Assembly (NCBI GenBank): GCA_003156805.1
Contig: PMHV01000039.1
Location: 101,756 to 144,754 of the forward strand
Length of the DNA stretch: 42,999 bases
Reading direction: 5' to 3'
Source: Acidobacteriaceae bacterium
Lineage (GTDB): Bacteria > Acidobacteriota > Terriglobia > Terriglobales > Acidobacteriaceae
Below the pieces are notes generated by a model. It was not told the origin of the DNA. It saw only the letters and a list, made by a program, of their open reading frames with translations, and searched no databases. Both the position numbers and the translations under genes were made by a program. Every line of letters begins with the position of its first letter. Within the stretch, counting starts at the first letter, position 1. This document shows positions 8,716-17,095 of this stretch, in pieces.

Positions 8716-8949
8716 ATGAAGTTGATCGAAGGCTTCGACAGCAACTATCGCTACATTCTGGTGGCTGCCCGGCGCGCCCGGCAACTGCAATCCGGAGCCC
8801 CGCCGGTGGTTGAGACCAACTCCCGCAAACCCTGCCGGATCGCGCAAGATGAAATCCGCGCCGGCAAAGTGAAGTGGGAGATTCCCGAGATGCGCAGCGC
8901 CGTTGAGCAGGCCAACGAAGCGCTGGAGAAGGCGCTGGGACAGGACTGA
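8716..8949 (+). CDS. rpoZ: DNA-directed RNA polymerase omega subunit
   Basis: This 77-residue protein fits the omega family in length and position. It has a FDSNYRYILVAARRARQLQSG segment (about 7-27), matching the conserved omega helix that contacts the beta-prime C-terminus, and a later PCRIAQDEIRAGKVKW stretch in place of the usual KP...ALEEI. Omega helps assemble RNA polymerase and, in many bacteria, forms part of a ppGpp site. A ribosome site (GGAGAG, about 8703-8708) precedes the ATG. Its place between gmk and coaBC is the standard one. Confidence 0.93.
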   Translation: MKLIEGFDSNYRYILVAARRARQLQSGAPPVVETNSRKPCRIAQDEIRAGKVKWEIPEMRSAVEQANEALEKALGQD

Positions 8950-9050
8950 AGAGCGAACGCTGATTTTGTGAGGTTCGATTCCGACGCGGCCAGCGGTGCG
9001 CGATGGTTCGAGCCTGCGGGCCTCCAATCAAGAATCGGCAATCATCAGCC

Positions 9051-10268
9051 ATGAAAGTTGCACTGGGCGTAAGCGGCGGCATAGCGGCCTACAAGTCGGC
9101 GGAGATCGTTCGCCTGCTGCAGGACCGCGGCATCCGCGTGCAAGTCGTGATGACGCGTGCCGCCCAGGAGTTTGTTCGGCCGCTCACCTTTGCGGCACTC
9201 TCCGGAGAAAAGGTAATCACCGGCATGTTCTCGCCGGGCGAGGAGCACGAGCCCAACATCGACGCTGCTATCGAACACATCGCGGTCGCGCAATCGATTG
9301 ACGCTCTTGTGGTTGCGCCGGCTACAGCGGACGTTCTCGCGCACTTTGCGCAGGGCATTGCCGGCGACTTTCTGACCACGCTGTATCTGGCTACCACAGC
9401 GCCTGTAGTGGTTGCTCCGGCGATGAACGTGAACATGTGGAACCATCCTGCGACGCGGGCGAATCTGGAAATTCTGCGGCAGCGCGGAGTGACGATTGTC
9501 GAACCGGGCTCGGGATATTTGGCCTGCGGCATGACCGGGGCGGGGCGGCTCGCTGAGAATGAAGCGATTGTCGCTGCAGTACTGGCGGCGCTCGGCGCGT
9601 CTCAGGATCTTGCGAGTGAGACGGTGCTGATCACGGCTGGACCGACGCGGGAAAAAATCGATCCGGTACGCTATCTTACGAACCGGTCTAGCGGACGCAT
9701 GGGCTACGCCCTGGCCGAAGCTGCGCTGCGCCGCGGGGCGCGGGTTCTGCTGGTGAGTGGTCCGACCTCGCTCACTCCGCCGGGCGCGGCGGAAATCACA
9801 CGCGTGGAATCGGCCGAGGAGATGCGCGAGGCTGTGCTCGAGTTTCTGCCCACGGCCAGCATCGTCATCAAGACTGCGGCGGTGTCGGACTATCGTCCGA
9901 AAGTTGCCGCTCCGCAAAAGCTGAAACGCAAGGGGCCTGTGATGCTTGAGCTCGAAGCCACTCCAGACATTCTCAAGGAAATCTCGCTTCGCAAGGAGTC
10001 GCAGATCGTCGTGGGCTTTGCCGCAGAGACCGAGAACGTCCTGGAGAACGCCCGCCAGAAGCTGGCTGCGAAGCGTCTCGATGCGATTGTGGTCAATGAT
10101 GTTTCGCGTGAAGGGGTCGGCTTCGATTCCGACCGCAATGCCGTGACCATCCTTACGCAGGACGAGGTGCTTGAAGTGCCCGAGACCACGAAGTGGGAAG
10201 TTGCCCAGCGCGTGCTCGATCAAGTGGTGCGCCTGCGCCAGAAACGCAAGATGCCAGCCAAGGTCTGA
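9051..10268 (+). CDS. coaBC: Bifunctional CoaBC (phosphopantothenoylcysteine decarboxylase/synthetase)
   Basis: The protein has 405 residues. The ATG at 9051 (MKVALGVSGGIAAYKS) was chosen because it starts the conserved flavoprotein fold; a frame extension to 9003 adds unconserved residues. The CoaC half shows the catalytic histidine H76 (AIEHIAVA), the PAMNVNMW motif (about 123-130) and the active-site cysteine C159 in ACGMTGAGRL. The CoaB half starts near residue 185, with LITAGPTREKIDPVRYLTNRSSGRMG, AAVSDYRP and the KLKRKG lysine motif. Together the two halves make 4'-phosphopantetheine from phosphopantothenate and cysteine for CoA synthesis. All key residues seen are present. Confidence 0.95.
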   Translation: MKVALGVSGGIAAYKSAEIVRLLQDRGIRVQVVMTRAAQEFVRPLTFAALSGEKVITGMFSPGEEHEPNIDAAIEHIAVAQSIDALVVAPATADVLAHFAQGIAGDFLTTLYLATTAPVVVAPAMNVNMWNHPATRANLEILRQRGVTIVEPGSGYLACGMTGAGRLAENEAIVAAVLAALGASQDLASETVLITAGPTREKIDPVRYLTNRSSGRMGYALAEAALRRGARVLLVSGPTSLTPPGAAEITRVESAEEMREAVLEFLPTASIVIKTAAVSDYRPKVAAPQKLKRKGPVMLELEATPDILKEISLRKESQIVVGFAAETENVLENARQKLAAKRLDAIVVNDVSREGVGFDSDRNAVTILTQDEVLEVPETTKWEVAQRVLDQVVRLRQKRKMPAKV

Positions 10269-10319
10269 CTGCCGTCGTGGTTCGTGAATTACAATCCCTG
10301 CATTACAATCGAAGAACCG

Positions 10320-11225
10320 ATGCTCCGAATCTCTGACGCGCAGGTTCACCGTGCGCTTGCCGAGCGCATGCGTTTCTATCACGAACTTGGCATCTACGAT
10401 TTCTACCGCCGAGAACCGTCAGCCGTTGCGGTTGGGGAGTATGCGGCCGAAGCGCCGACGGCGCGCGATTCGATAATCCAGCCGGAAATGCGAGAAGAAA
10501 TGCCTGCAAGAAATCCCGCTGCCGCTGTTCGCCCAGTCTCCGACGACAACATCTTTGAGGTTCTTTCGCCGAAACCTGAGTATGGCGTCGCCGATCCGGC
10601 TGCGGCGCTGAAAATAATCCGCGAGGATCTTGGCGACTGCATCCGCTGCAAATTGCATAAGCAGGGCCGCAAGCAAATTGTGTTCGGCGTGGGGAATCCG
10701 CGCGCCGAACTGATGTTTGTGGGCGAGGGGCCCGGCGCCGACGAAGACGCTCAGGGCGAGCCTTTCGTGGGACGGGCGGGACAATTGCTTAATAATATGA
10801 TCAAGGCGATGGGACTGCAGCGCGAGCAGGTCTACATCGCAAATATCGTCAACTGCCGTCCGCCGGGCAACCGCACCCCCGAACGCGACGAGTGCGAAAC
10901 GTGCTCGCCCTTTCTGATGCGGCAGATCGCGGTCATCAAGCCGAAGGTGGTGGTGGCGCTGGGCGCGGTCGCCGCGAAGAATCTGCTGGCCATCAACGCG
11001 CCGATGTCGGAACTGCGCGGCCGCTGGTACGATTTTCGTCCCGCCGGCGCACGCAGCAACGATCTTTCATCGGACAGCCCGTCATGGAACGGAGTGCGCC
11101 TGGCCGTGACGTACCATCCTGCGTTCTTGCTCCGCGATCCGCGGCAAAAGGGCGAAGCATGGAAAGATTTGCAGATGGTGATGAAGTACCTCGGCATTGA
11201 GCCTCCGAACAAGGCAGCGGAGTGA
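10320..11225 (+). CDS. udg: Family 4 (thermostable-type) uracil-DNA glycosylase
   Basis: The protein has 301 residues from ATG 10320; a GTG at 10284 would add 12. Residues 1 to about 95 are a variable, low-complexity N-terminal extension with an initial helix (SDAQVHRALAERMRFYHELGIYDFY). The core then shows four iron-sulfur cysteines with family-4 spacing, C107, C110, C179 and C195. It also has the active-site motif GEGPGADEDAQGEPFVGRAG (135-154) and the second motif YHPAFLLRDP (265-274). The enzyme removes uracil from DNA in base excision repair. It sits between coaBC and priA, each with its own short gap, and is probably co-transcribed. Confidence 0.94.
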   Translation: MLRISDAQVHRALAERMRFYHELGIYDFYRREPSAVAVGEYAAEAPTARDSIIQPEMREEMPARNPAAAVRPVSDDNIFEVLSPKPEYGVADPAAALKIIREDLGDCIRCKLHKQGRKQIVFGVGNPRAELMFVGEGPGADEDAQGEPFVGRAGQLLNNMIKAMGLQREQVYIANIVNCRPPGNRTPERDECETCSPFLMRQIAVIKPKVVVALGAVAAKNLLAINAPMSELRGRWYDFRPAGARSNDLSSDSPSWNGVRLAVTYHPAFLLRDPRQKGEAWKDLQMVMKYLGIEPPNKAAE

Positions 11226-11289
11226 GGCTGTTAAAAACTTGGCATTCGCCGCTTTGGCTCTGCGGCACGGCTGATATTCTCTGAAACTG

Positions 11290-13758
11290 ATGCCCGAATT
11301 CTGTGACGTTGCTTTGCCCGTGCCGCTGGACATGGCCTTTACGTATCGGGTTCCGCCCGACGCTGCGCCGGTCGTGGGCGGGCGGGTGCTGGCGCCATTC
11401 CGCCAGCAACGCATGGCGGGCATCGTCGTCGAGATGCACGACCGCAAGGCTTCCGCGGAGGCCTCGCACATTCGACTGAAGAGCATCTTCAGCGTGCTCG
11501 ACAGTGTGCCGGTCTTCGACGAGCAGTTGCTTCGACTAGGCCGCTGGATCGCCGACTATTACCTCGCACCGATAGGAGAAGTATTCCGTACCATGCTGCC
11601 GTTGAGCGCGGAATTCAAGCGCTCGGTAGCATACTGCATTACTCAAGAAGGCGAACTAGCGTTGCATGTGGCGGGAATGTCGGGATCGCCGGCGCGTTCT
11701 CAACGCGCTCCCGAAGAACAAGCGGCTGAATTTCGCGTGCTCGACTATCTGGCGGCGCGCGAGGACGCTACTGAGGAGCCTCAGGTGAGAGAAGAAACTC
11801 TGCGCGCCGCCGCGAGCGTTTCGAAATCGTTGCTGGCGGGAATGGTGCGCAAGAAGTGGCTCGCCCGGGAAGATACTTCCAGTGCTCGCGATGCCACACG
11901 AACTGTCAAGATTGCAGTGTTCAAGTCGGCGGAAGGCAAGCTCAACGACAACCAGCGCAAACTGCTCGACACGCTGGCCGCCGCCGGAGGAAGAGTTCCG
12001 GTGGAAACGTTGCAAACGCCGGGAGTGCCGAGAAGCACGCTGCGAACGCTGACGCGGCGCGGGCTGATTGAGATTGTCGAAGACGCTGCCGGGTTCCATG
12101 TGTCAACGGCGAAGCCGCGGCCTTCGCGGTTTGAATTCGATTTCAACGCCGCCCAGCAAGCTGCCCTGAGGGACGTCCGCGTAAAAGTTGACGCGGGCAA
12201 ATTCTGCGGCATGTTGTTGCATGGGGTCACGGGCTCGGGAAAAACCGCAGTGTATCTTGCGGCGATGCGGGCCGTGCTCGAAGCGGAGCGTTCGGCCATT
12301 CTGCTGGTTCCGGAAATCGGGTTGACTCCGGCCGTGGCAGCCGACTTGCATCAAGTCTTCGGCGAGGAAGTCGCCATTCTGCATTCCGCGCTCTCTGACC
12401 GCGAGCGGGCCGAACAGTGGCATCGCATCAAGCGCGGTGAAGCGCGCATGGTGGTGGGCACGCGCTCGGCGGTGTTCGCGCCGGTCGCGGATCTGGCGCT
12501 GATCATCGTCGACGAGGAGCACGACTCCTCGTACAAGCAGGAAAATACGCCGCGCTACCACGCACGCGATGTGGCCGTGATGCGCGCCAAGATGGCGAAC
12601 GCAGTCGTGGTGCTCGGTTCGGCAACGCCGTCGCTGGAGTCGTATTTCAACGCCAAGAAAAATAAATATGCGCTGATTGAATTGCCCAATCGCGTGGAGC
12701 AGCGGCCGCTGCCGGAAGTTGAGATCGTCGACATGCGCCAGGAGTTTCAGGAAACCGGCCACGAGCAAGTGATCTCGCGCAAACTCGCGGCCGAGATTGG
12801 GGAGCGGCTGGAGCGCAAAGAGCAGGCGATGATCCTGCTCAACCGGCGCGGCTATTCGCCGGTTGCATTGTGCCGCTCCTGCGGACATCGCATGGAGTGC
12901 CGCAACTGCGCCATCGCCCTCACCCAGCACAAGCGCGAGCACAAGATGATCTGCCACTATTGCGGGTTCGTTGCGCCGGTTCCCAAGGTTTGCGGCGAGT
13001 GCGGCAGCGAATATGTGTATTTTCTAGGGACGGGATCAGAGAAGCTGGAAGAGTTGCTGCATGGGATGTTTCCGCAGGCGCGAATCGGCCGGCTTGATCG
13101 CGACACAGTTCGTGGCCATGAAGATTTTGAACGCACACTCAACGCGCTCAACGAAGGCGAACTCGACGTGCTGGTAGGTACGCAGATGATCGCGAAAGGA
13201 CACGACATTCACGGTGTGACGCTGGTGGGGGTGGTAGGAGCGGACGCCGCGCTCGGGATTCCCGATTTCCGAGCGGCGGAGCGCACGTTTCAATTGCTGA
13301 CTCAGGTTGCCGGCCGCGCCGGCCGCGGGCAGTCTCCTGGAAAAGTGATTCTGCAGACTTATTTTGAGGACCACTATGCCGTGCAATTTGCCGCGAACCA
13401 TGATTTCACCGGGTTCTACGAAAAAGAGTTGCGCTTCCGCAGCTGGATGCACTATCCGCCATATTCGGCATTGGCCAACGTCCTGATTCGCAGCGACAGG
13501 CTCGACGAAGCGCTGGAATGGTCGGGCCAGCTAGGAAAGTGGTTTGAGAAGGCACGCCACGAAGGCGTGCGCGTGCTCGGCCCGGCAGCCGCGCCCATTC
13601 TGCGATTAAAGCGCGATTACCGTTATCACTTTGTGCTGAAATCGCCCAGCCGCGAGAAATTGAACACGACGCTGCGCGCGATGCTCGCGCACGGGGTGCA
13701 GCAGAAAATTCCGCGCACGCAGGTGATCGTTGACGTAGATGCGTTGTGGCTGATGTGA
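11290..13758 (+). CDS. priA: Primosomal protein N' (PriA helicase)
   Basis: The protein has 822 residues, slightly longer than E. coli PriA. The N-terminal DNA-binding domain starts CDVALPVPLDMAFTYRVP. The helicase core shows Walker A GVTGSGKT (about 312-319), the DEEH box in LIIVDEEHDSSYKQ and SATPSLES. All eight zinc-binding cysteines are present in the block from about residue 528 (CRSCGH, CRNC, CHYCG, CGECG). Late motifs include GTQMIAKGHD and QVAGRAGRG. PriA recognises stalled forks and reloads the replisome. A 100-residue region between the N-terminal domain and the helicase (about 120-225) is poorly conserved and includes a winged-helix-like stretch. No clear ribosome site precedes the ATG. 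Confidence 0.95.
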   Translation: MPEFCDVALPVPLDMAFTYRVPPDAAPVVGGRVLAPFRQQRMAGIVVEMHDRKASAEASHIRLKSIFSVLDSVPVFDEQLLRLGRWIADYYLAPIGEVFRTMLPLSAEFKRSVAYCITQEGELALHVAGMSGSPARSQRAPEEQAAEFRVLDYLAAREDATEEPQVREETLRAAASVSKSLLAGMVRKKWLAREDTSSARDATRTVKIAVFKSAEGKLNDNQRKLLDTLAAAGGRVPVETLQTPGVPRSTLRTLTRRGLIEIVEDAAGFHVSTAKPRPSRFEFDFNAAQQAALRDVRVKVDAGKFCGMLLHGVTGSGKTAVYLAAMRAVLEAERSAILLVPEIGLTPAVAADLHQVFGEEVAILHSALSDRERAEQWHRIKRGEARMVVGTRSAVFAPVADLALIIVDEEHDSSYKQENTPRYHARDVAVMRAKMANAVVVLGSATPSLESYFNAKKNKYALIELPNRVEQRPLPEVEIVDMRQEFQETGHEQVISRKLAAEIGERLERKEQAMILLNRRGYSPVALCRSCGHRMECRNCAIALTQHKREHKMICHYCGFVAPVPKVCGECGSEYVYFLGTGSEKLEELLHGMFPQARIGRLDRDTVRGHEDFERTLNALNEGELDVLVGTQMIAKGHDIHGVTLVGVVGADAALGIPDFRAAERTFQLLTQVAGRAGRGQSPGKVILQTYFEDHYAVQFAANHDFTGFYEKELRFRSWMHYPPYSALANVLIRSDRLDEALEWSGQLGKWFEKARHEGVRVLGPAAAPILRLKRDYRYHFVLKSPSREKLNTTLRAMLAHGVQQKIPRTQVIVDVDALWLM

Positions 13759-13839
13759 GAACGGCGGCTTCTAGCCTCTAGCTTTTGCGTGGCCGCGGGA
13801 TGCGGCTGCGGTGGGAACCGCTGCTTAGGGCACGTCCGT

Positions 13840-14898
13840 TCAGCGGTGAAGCAAGTGCCGCAACATCGGTACCATCGAATCCCAAAGCTGCATCAGGACT
13901 TCGCGCAGTGAGGCGTGGGCAAACGGCGCTGGGGTGAGTGTGAGCACGAGCATCACCAGCGCGGACAATGCCAGCCACGCGCGGACACCCGAGATCTTCG
14001 GCCAGTCCGCCACCTGAGGATGACGCAAGCTGCTCAGCTGCAGCAGCACGGCCCACACAATCCACCCTGCCCACCGGTAGTAAGCCAGCGGAAGAAGAAC
14101 CAGAATCGTGAGCCGCGATACGAAGCGGTGGGCGCGCGGAGCGATGGAGAAGACGATGTGTCCGCCGTCGAGCTGCCCGCCGGGCAACAGATTCAGCGAG
14201 GTAGCAAACATTCCTACCCAGGCTGCAACAGCCGTGGGATGCAACAGCACACGATTCAGAGGCATCCTCGCCGCGCTGTGGGCCGGACTGAACATCGCCA
14301 CGAGATGGTGGGTGAGGCGGAAGATCAAAGGATAGTTCAGCTCGAGGTCAAACAACGCAGGCCAGACAGGTGCAGGTCTTGAGAGCCCCAGAGAAACGAC
14401 AAGGACGCAGAAGGCTACGACGAATCCGGCAATAGGCCCGGCGATGCCGATATCGAACAGGGCGGTTCGCGAGCGAATCGGCGACCGAATGCGGATAAAA
14501 GCCCCGAAAGTGCCGATCAGCGTGGGCGCGGGAATAAAAAACGGCAGGGTGGCCCATACTCCGTAGTGCCTGCAATAGAGGTAGTGTCCCATCTCGTGGG
14601 CCAGCAGAATCAGCATCAGGGTACCGGCGAAAGGGGCGCCCAGCAGCAGGCGCGAGGGATGAGAGAAAGTCCAACTCACGGGAAAAAGAGAAGAGCTATC
14701 GTCGAGCGAAAACACCGGCTGGTTGTGAATGAAGTTGAATTGCATGCGGGCGCCCACCACCAGCGTGGTAAAGCAGGTCGCGAGCAAAAGCAATACATGC
14801 AGCCAGTAGCGCCGGCGCGGAGCCTGGGTCACGCGCACCGGGATAGGCGCGTAAAACTCGGCGCTTGGGGGTGCAAACGGAGGACTAGTGTCTGACAT
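13840..14898 (-). CDS. Site-2 protease family (M50) membrane metalloprotease
   Basis: The protein has 352 residues. It has a proline-rich cytosolic N-terminus (1-30), then about seven hydrophobic segments. The zinc motif HEMGH is at residues 101-105, and the second metal-ligand motif NLLPGGQLDGGH is near 240-250, both inside membrane segments as in S2P/M50 proteases. These enzymes cut transmembrane substrates such as anti-sigma factors. There is no PDZ domain, which separates it from RseP and places it with the plant EGY/short S2P type. No sigma or anti-sigma gene is next to it, so the substrate is unknown. It converges with priA at its 3' end. Confidence 0.9.
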   Translation of the reverse strand: MSDTSPPFAPPSAEFYAPIPVRVTQAPRRRYWLHVLLLLATCFTTLVVGARMQFNFIHNQPVFSLDDSSSLFPVSWTFSHPSRLLLGAPFAGTLMLILLAHEMGHYLYCRHYGVWATLPFFIPAPTLIGTFGAFIRIRSPIRSRTALFDIGIAGPIAGFVVAFCVLVVSLGLSRPAPVWPALFDLELNYPLIFRLTHHLVAMFSPAHSAARMPLNRVLLHPTAVAAWVGMFATSLNLLPGGQLDGGHIVFSIAPRAHRFVSRLTILVLLPLAYYRWAGWIVWAVLLQLSSLRHPQVADWPKISGVRAWLALSALVMLVLTLTPAPFAHASLREVLMQLWDSMVPMLRHLLHR

Positions 14899-15254
14899 GC
14901 GTTCTTCGGCCTGTTTCGAATTGCCGCTATATTTGATGCTACTACGAGAGGCCGGGGAGCGGCGTGGCTACGGCGCAGCCAACTCGCCTTGCAAAAGGCC
15001 CGCTTCTTGCTGACGGGGAAGGTGGGTAAATATGAGCCGTCGACGCTTGCCTACATTACCTTCGTGCTACCCCGGAAGTGCCATTCCCAGGCTCGCCTAC
15101 GCATTCGATAATGGTGTTTCAGCCTTGTCAGCCACGAAACGACAAGGCACAGACTGACCGCCGAAGTTAGGGCTGCAGACTAAGCTCCCCCCGGAGTATT
15201 GCGAGAGTCCCCACTCTTTGCCGGCTGCCAGCTTCGGTATTTCCCCCCAAGCCT
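14899..15254. other. Intergenic region between divergent genes
   Basis: This 356-bp gap separates the M50 protease (-) from the FemAB-like gene (+). The only structured element seen is a hairpin at 15122-15148. No coding frame with a ribosome site and no known riboswitch core were recognised, though the gap is long enough to hold a structured leader for the downstream gene. Confidence 0.5.
15122..15148. repeat. Perfect inverted repeat (8-bp arms)
   Basis: GCCTTGTC (15122-15129) and GACAAGGC (15141-15148) flank an 11-base loop. There is no T-tract on either side, so it is more likely an operator or RNA hairpin in the leader of the gene at 15255 than a terminator. Confidence 0.55.
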
Positions 15255-16355
15255 ATGAGCGTAGCTGTGCAAGCTCCCGCGATAGCGTTTGACACGGTCC
15301 GTGCCGCTCCGCGTCCGGGGTGGTTTGAACTCGCGCGACCAGATCTCGCCCACTGGAATGATTTGCTGTTGCGCACGAACGCGTCGCTGCATCAGTATCC
15401 CTATTGGAACGAGCCCCTTCGCCGCCTTCATTTCAAGCCTCGCTATCTTGTGTGGGGCACACCGGACCGGCCCCGCGCGTACGTTTGCATTCTGACCCTG
15501 GGATTTCGTGGGGCTCGCATCGGCCTGGTTTTCCGGGGTCCGACTAACTTGCAATCGGAGGAAGAACTTCCCGCCGAGTCGTTGCGCGAATTGGTCTGCT
15601 GGGCGCGCCAGGTGGGGTACATCTTTATTCGCTTTACTCACTCCGATGGAGGGTTGCTCCGCCAGGTTGCGGCTCTGGGCATTGCCAGGGATTTCGACGC
15701 GTTTCCTTATTACCTGGATTTCTCCACAACGTCGCCTGACTTTGTGGTCGAGCAGAAGGCTAGCGACGGGGAGATGCTGGCTGACTTCGATCACGAAGCG
15801 CGGCGCAAAATCCGCCGAGGCCTGGAAATGGGATACGAGTTTCGCTCCTCGGATACCCCCGAGGCCCTCGCGGATATGTGGCCTCTCTACCAGGAATGTG
15901 CCCGGCGCAAGGGCTTTCGCATGGAGCGGCCGTTCTCCGTGTACATGGAACTAGTCCGCCAGGCCCGCCCGCACAATTGCGCGCGCGTTTATTCCGCGCA
16001 CTTGAACGGGAAGCCGGTAGGCACCACGCTGGTGTTTCGTGACCATCAAACCGCACTGTGCCTTCTCGCTGCTTTCGATCCTGCGCCCGGACAGTGCAGC
16101 GCCGCCTCGCTTCTGCATTGGTGGTCCATGCGCGACATGCACCGCCTGGGAGCGCGTTGCTACAACATGGGCCCGGGGCCCGGCTCGTTGGCCCGCTTCA
16201 AGGAACAATTTTCACCGCAGCACTTGGCCTATCCCGGTCCGGTAACCGTCGTTCTGCGCGATCGTTTGTTTGGTCTCTGGTGCAATGCGGTGCTTCCTGT
16301 CGCCAAGCTATCCCGGCCAACCCTCCGCGCGGTGAGCGGCCACTTATATCGCTGA
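15255..16355 (+). CDS. FemAB/GNAT-fold acyltransferase-like protein
   Basis: The protein has 366 residues. It has the two-lobed arrangement of FemAB/BioF2-like GNAT proteins: an N-terminal lobe (about 30-150) with LHQYPYWNEP and RPRAYVCILTLGFRGARIGLVFRGP. A linker helix FDHEARRKIRRGLEMGYEFRS (about 178-198) matches the family pattern of a basic helix before the second lobe. The C-terminal GNAT lobe has GKPVGTTLVFRDHQTALCLLAAFDP and ends with YNMGPGPGSLARFKEQFSP, typical of the final strand and 'KxxF' segment. Known members add amino acids to lipid II or acylate sugars and peptides. No peptidoglycan or exopolysaccharide gene is nearby, so the acceptor is unknown. Confidence 0.8.
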   Translation: MSVAVQAPAIAFDTVRAAPRPGWFELARPDLAHWNDLLLRTNASLHQYPYWNEPLRRLHFKPRYLVWGTPDRPRAYVCILTLGFRGARIGLVFRGPTNLQSEEELPAESLRELVCWARQVGYIFIRFTHSDGGLLRQVAALGIARDFDAFPYYLDFSTTSPDFVVEQKASDGEMLADFDHEARRKIRRGLEMGYEFRSSDTPEALADMWPLYQECARRKGFRMERPFSVYMELVRQARPHNCARVYSAHLNGKPVGTTLVFRDHQTALCLLAAFDPAPGQCSAASLLHWWSMRDMHRLGARCYNMGPGPGSLARFKEQFSPQHLAYPGPVTVVLRDRLFGLWCNAVLPVAKLSRPTLRAVSGHLYR

Positions 16356-16486
16356 CTAAGGTGCGGGCAGAATGGCGATAATGCAAGAAAGTGGAGTGCA
16401 GCTCTTAAGATCCGTCATAGGCTAGCGCCAATAACGGAAGGAAAAACGGCGACTACGGCGGAAATCTTCGCTAGTCATCTTCGCCA

Positions 16487-16535
16487 GCCATCTCTTCGCT
16501 AATCTTCTCTTCGCTAATCTTCTCTTCGCTAATCA
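16487..16535. repeat. 15-bp tandem repeat downstream of HU
   Basis: The unit AATCTTCTCTTCGCT occurs perfectly at 16501-16515 and 16516-16530. A degenerate copy lies at 16487-16500, and the start of another (AATC) follows. The unit is a multiple of three. On the minus strand it reads ISEEK in the frame +1 to HU. The last copy overlaps the HU stop codon. Confidence 0.8.
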
Positions 16536-16798
16536 ATCGATTGCAACTCTTTCCCTGGCTTGAAACGCACTGCCTTGCCCGGCGGGATGGAAACTTCGGC
16601 ACCGGTTCGCGGATTGCGGCCGATTCCGGTCTTGCGCGGGCGCACGTTGAACACGCCAAATCCGCGCAGCTCAATGCGATTGCCGCGGGCCAGCGCTTTC
16701 TTCATGCTCTCAAAAACCGTCTCAACCGCAAGTTCAGCCTTGGTTTTGGTGACGCCGGTTCTTGCCACTACTTCGTTAATGATATCGAGCTTGATCAC
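16529..16798 (-). CDS. hup: HU/IHF-family DNA-binding protein
   Basis: The protein has 89 residues, the standard HU length, starting at GTG 16798 after a G-rich ribosome-like site (GGGGG, about 8-12 bases upstream). Features are the helical dimer body (MIKLDIINEVVARTGVTKTKAELAVETVF...), the strand GFGVFNVR, and the DNA-bending arm IGRNPRTGAEVSIPP with the intercalating proline P63. It ends VRFKPGKELQSID at a TAG. HU bends and compacts DNA in the nucleoid. A strong promoter lies upstream. Just past the stop, the +1 frame stays open for about 20 more codons and is acidic (ISEEK repeats), which is unusual for this family. Confidence 0.95.
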   Translation of the reverse strand: MIKLDIINEVVARTGVTKTKAELAVETVFESMKKALARGNRIELRGFGVFNVRPRKTGIGRNPRTGAEVSIPPGKAVRFKPGKELQSID

Positions 16799-16842
16799 GA
16801 ACGGCCCCCAAAAGCGGTTCCGGATGGTGCTTCAAGTGATTG

Positions 16843-16871
16843 ATGCTAAGGGAGATAAGGGAGATTGTCAA
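16843..16871 (-). promoter_or_regulatory. HU promoter with duplicated spacer
   Basis: On the minus strand, TTGACA (16871-16866, a perfect -35) and TAGCAT (16848-16843) are 17 bp apart. The spacer is almost exactly two copies of ATCTCCCTT (16865-16857 and 16856-16848). The promoter lies about 45 bp upstream of the HU start codon. Confidence 0.6.
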
Positions 16872-16987
16872 CGGGAGCATCCACCCCGATACTAAAGGCC
16901 AACAGGATTTCCGGCCCTTTCACGCAGCAAAGAGTGTGTGATAGAAGTGGGACTTCACCCCGGCGCAGCTACAAACAAACACTACGG

Positions 16988-17004
16988 TGTTTCGTTGCGA
17001 AACA
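16988..17004. promoter_or_regulatory. Palindromic operator candidate
   Basis: TGTTTCG-TTG-CGAAACA is a perfect 7-bp inverted repeat with a 3-base centre. It lies about 90 bp upstream of the cytochrome c-PQQ gene (start 17096) and about 190 bp upstream of the HU start, in the divergent promoter region. It could bind a dimeric regulator of either gene. Related half-sites (ACGAAAC, ACGAAAG) follow at about 17007-17027. Confidence 0.45.
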
Positions 17005-17095
17005 ACACGAAACCTGAACTACGAAAGTGGAATCAAACAAGAACAACGATATAAGTTTCCGGCTGCTAACCGAGCCGGTTCTGGGTAGGAAGGTA

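Noticed and set aside
7612-9027. 471-residue minus-strand frame across yicC, gmk and rpoZ
   Set aside because: It covers three clear genes on the other strand and shows no domain; it is a composition artefact.
9045-10382. 445-residue minus-strand frame over coaBC
   Set aside because: Shadow of coaBC; Arg/His-rich with no motif.
15122-15148. Terminator for the M50 protease or FemAB-like gene
   Set aside because: The hairpin is good, but there is no T-tract on either strand and it lies upstream of both start codons.
16487-16535. Possible CRISPR or repeat array near HU
   Set aside because: Units are 15 bp, directly abutting with no spacers, and there are no cas genes.
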